Origin: Ramlibacter aurantiacus
GTDB lineage: Bacteria > Pseudomonadota > Gammaproteobacteria > Burkholderiales > Burkholderiaceae_C
Direction of reading: 5' to 3'
Length of the DNA stretch: 64,000 nucleotides
Assembly (NCBI RefSeq): GCF_016722895.1
Contig: NZ_JAEQNA010000005.1
Location: 124,001-188,000, forward strand
How positions within the stretch are numbered: the first letter of the stretch is position 1; each line of letters begins with the position of its first letter. The translations under genes were made by a program, and so were the position numbers. The notes under the pieces were generated by a model. That model did no database searches. It saw nothing but the letters and a program-made list of their open reading frames with translations, and had not been told where the DNA came from. Below are positions 62,781-64,000 of the stretch, in pieces.

Positions 62781-63680
62781 TCAGGCAGCCAGGCCCTGCG
62801 GGGCCTGCCGCTCCAGCAGCGGAGCGGGCGCGGTGTCGTCGGTGGCGACCCAGCCCTGGCAGACCAGGACGGCCGAATGGATGATGCCGGCTTCGCGAAG
62901 CTCGCGCGCGCAGCGGATGCCCGAAGCCAGCGCGTCCTGCACCGTTTGCGTCGGCAGCAGCGGCACGTCCACGGTGACCAGGCGGTCACCGAGGTCGGTG
63001 TCGTCCTTCAGGCTGGTCGCGGGCTGGCGCAGGATCCGCGGATGCGGCGCATCGACGGCATTGGCGATGAGGGTGGCGGCGGCGTCGGCCGCGGAAGCCG
63101 TGGCCGCGCGCACGGTCACGCTGTCGGCGATGCCCATGGAGAAGCTGCGCCCGCGCCAGCCGCTGGTGGCGACGCCGCGCACGGGATCATCCGCGCGCAC
63201 CTCGAAGGCCCCGTCGATCGGCAGGCCGCCGCCGACGAGCTGTGACGGATCGAAGCGCGCCAGGTCGGCGAACAAGCCAATGCGCAAGACCTGTCCCGGT
63301 GCCAGGTGCAGCGCCACGTCGCCGCCGTTGTTGATCCAGGCGCGCGTCATGCCAGGCCGCTGGTAGAACGCCACCAGTTCCTCGGCCACGGAGCCCGCGA
63401 CCGCGGCCATGGGCGTGATGAAACGCGGCAGGAAAGGCAGGCAGGCCTGCCACATGCGCCGGGCCACCGCGCCCCGCGGCATGCGCGTCGCGTCCACCGG
63501 CTGGCGCAACAAGGCCAGCTCGGCCACCAGCTCGGGCAGGATGCCGCCGAAGCGCGCCCAGGCCGCCTCGTGCGCGGCCTGCACAGCGCCCGGCTCGCCC
63601 TCCGCGCCCAGCACGATGTCGATGGGCCCGTGCTGCAGGTGCCATCGCCCATCGGGCAGGCTGTTGCGGCTTGCTTGCAT
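62781..63680 (-). CDS. UPF0280 family protein (ApbE-like fold)
   Basis: A 299-residue protein of the UPF0280 family: RFITPMAAVAGSVAEELVAF near the middle, INNGGDVALHLAPGQVLRIG, ATSGWRGRSFSMGIADSVTV and AADAAATLIANAV. This order (TPMAAVAG-S-VA...NNGGD...SFS-G-AD) parallels the FMN transferase ApbE, but the exact reaction is unknown. Together with DUF1185 proteins it accompanies 6-hydroxynicotinate reductase genes in other proteobacteria. Confidence 0.82.
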   Translation of the reverse strand: MQASRNSLPDGRWHLQHGPIDIVLGAEGEPGAVQAAHEAAWARFGGILPELVAELALLRQPVDATRMPRGAVARRMWQACLPFLPRFITPMAAVAGSVAEELVAFYQRPGMTRAWINNGGDVALHLAPGQVLRIGLFADLARFDPSQLVGGGLPIDGAFEVRADDPVRGVATSGWRGRSFSMGIADSVTVRAATASAADAAATLIANAVDAPHPRILRQPATSLKDDTDLGDRLVTVDVPLLPTQTVQDALASGIRCARELREAGIIHSAVLVCQGWVATDDTAPAPLLERQAPQGLAA

Positions 63681-63692
63681 GGGCGCCTGGCC

Positions 63693-64000
63693 TCAGCCGA
63701 GCATCGGGGGCGCGCCCAGGGCCCAGCCGTTCAGCGGCGAGGCCGGCTCGATGCGACGCCCCTGCGGCGCCCCGTCGTTGTGCCAGGCGCCGCGTGCCAG
63801 CACCTCGGCCAGGGGCTTCACGTACTCCATGTGGCCGCCGAGCGCGCGGTAGTCCTGCAGCCGCATGCTGAACTCGATGGGCGCGACCAGCGCCGGCGTG
63901 GGCACGGTGCCGAAGCTGTGGTCCGGCATGCGCAGCACGTCCACCATCAGCGTGATGCCGCCACCGGGCCACAGGTAGGCCGGCGCGCCACCGCAGGTCA
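63693..64000 (-). CDS. C-terminal part of a probable 6-hydroxynicotinate reductase
   Basis: The frame enters from the right edge (TCGGAPAYLWPGGGITLMVD) and ends at 63693. The segment FGTVPTPALVAPIEFSMRLQ, then YRALGGHMEYVKPL, resembles the C-terminus of 6-hydroxynicotinate reductase, an iron-sulfur enzyme that reduces 6-hydroxynicotinate in nicotinate breakdown. Only about 100 residues are visible, so the call rests partly on the UPF0280/DUF1185 context. It lies 12 bp before the UPF0280 gene, same operon. Confidence 0.6.
   Translation of the reverse strand, partial: TCGGAPAYLWPGGGITLMVDVLRMPDHSFGTVPTPALVAPIEFSMRLQDYRALGGHMEYVKPLAEVLARGAWHNDGAPQGRRIEPASPLNGWALGAPPMLG

Overview
The window is GC-rich chromosomal DNA from a betaproteobacterium of the order Burkholderiales, most likely a Comamonadaceae-type organism (genus not assignable from sequence alone). 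The reasons are the fkpB-ispH pair facing radC, serS close to a tRNA-Ser, repeated Bug/TctC substrate-binding proteins, a complete Sox thiosulfate-oxidation cluster, and short dispersed intergenic repeats of the kind common in that family. Genes are dense, and four-base ATGA or GTGA overlaps mark many operons. No IS element, integrase, CRISPR array, rRNA operon or replication origin was seen.

Layout. 1-4.7 kb is an accessory-looking block. It holds a leftward operon (a small cysteine-rich protein coupled to a LinD/PcpC-like glutathione-dependent dechlorinase homologue, then a gene cut by the window edge), a LOTUS/OST-HTH-like protein, and an SDR/NTF2-like pair divergent from a LysR regulator. 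It ends at tRNA-Ser(CGA). 5-12.5 kb holds core genes (serS, CsbD, a DUF2868-DUF3482 fusion, ispH, fkpB, radC) and two clusters of one short repeat. 12.5-27.4 kb holds a methyltransferase, LysR-MFS, an NDH-2-like oxidoreductase, MOSC, UbiH-type hydroxylase, dsbC, M61 peptidase, DUF3108, DUF2721, a LigB-type dioxygenase, an MFS exporter, psuG, an enoyl-CoA hydratase and tRNA-Met with a strong terminator. 27.5-41 kb is metabolic and regulatory: GntP permease, patatin, Bug protein with an AtuA-type pair and a LysR, 2-hydroxyacid dehydrogenase, a proline-punctuated coiled-coil BON lipoprotein, and methylmalonate-semialdehyde dehydrogenase divergent from a LysR.

41-52 kb is a leftward sulfur-oxidation cluster: DsrE-like protein, ArsR-type thiol sensor, metallohydrolase, thioredoxin, soxC, soxD, soxY, soxZ, soxA, soxX, soxB and a HbpS/GlcG-like protein, with a divergent YeeE/YedE sulfur transporter. 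SoxYZ carries the sulfur, SoxAX attaches it, SoxB releases sulfate and SoxCD oxidises the bound sulfane, so the set predicts full thiosulfate-to-sulfate oxidation in the periplasm. 52-57.6 kb has a CocE/Bug/esterase operon, then fdxA-fpr and a TetR regulator.

57.6-61.4 kb is a signalling island: a BLUF blue-light sensor directly behind a membrane protein with a degenerate GGDEF domain, two overlapping LysR paralogues, and a divergent pseudo-receiver. 61.5-64 kb is a leftward cluster of two DUF1185 paralogues, a UPF0280 protein and the C-terminus of a probable 6-hydroxynicotinate reductase, suggesting N-heterocycle catabolism.

The best candidates for undescribed biology are the GGDEF-like/BLUF pair and the cysteine-rich microprotein coupled to the dechlorinase-like GST. 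Functions are inferred by reading the translated proteins; no database search was run.
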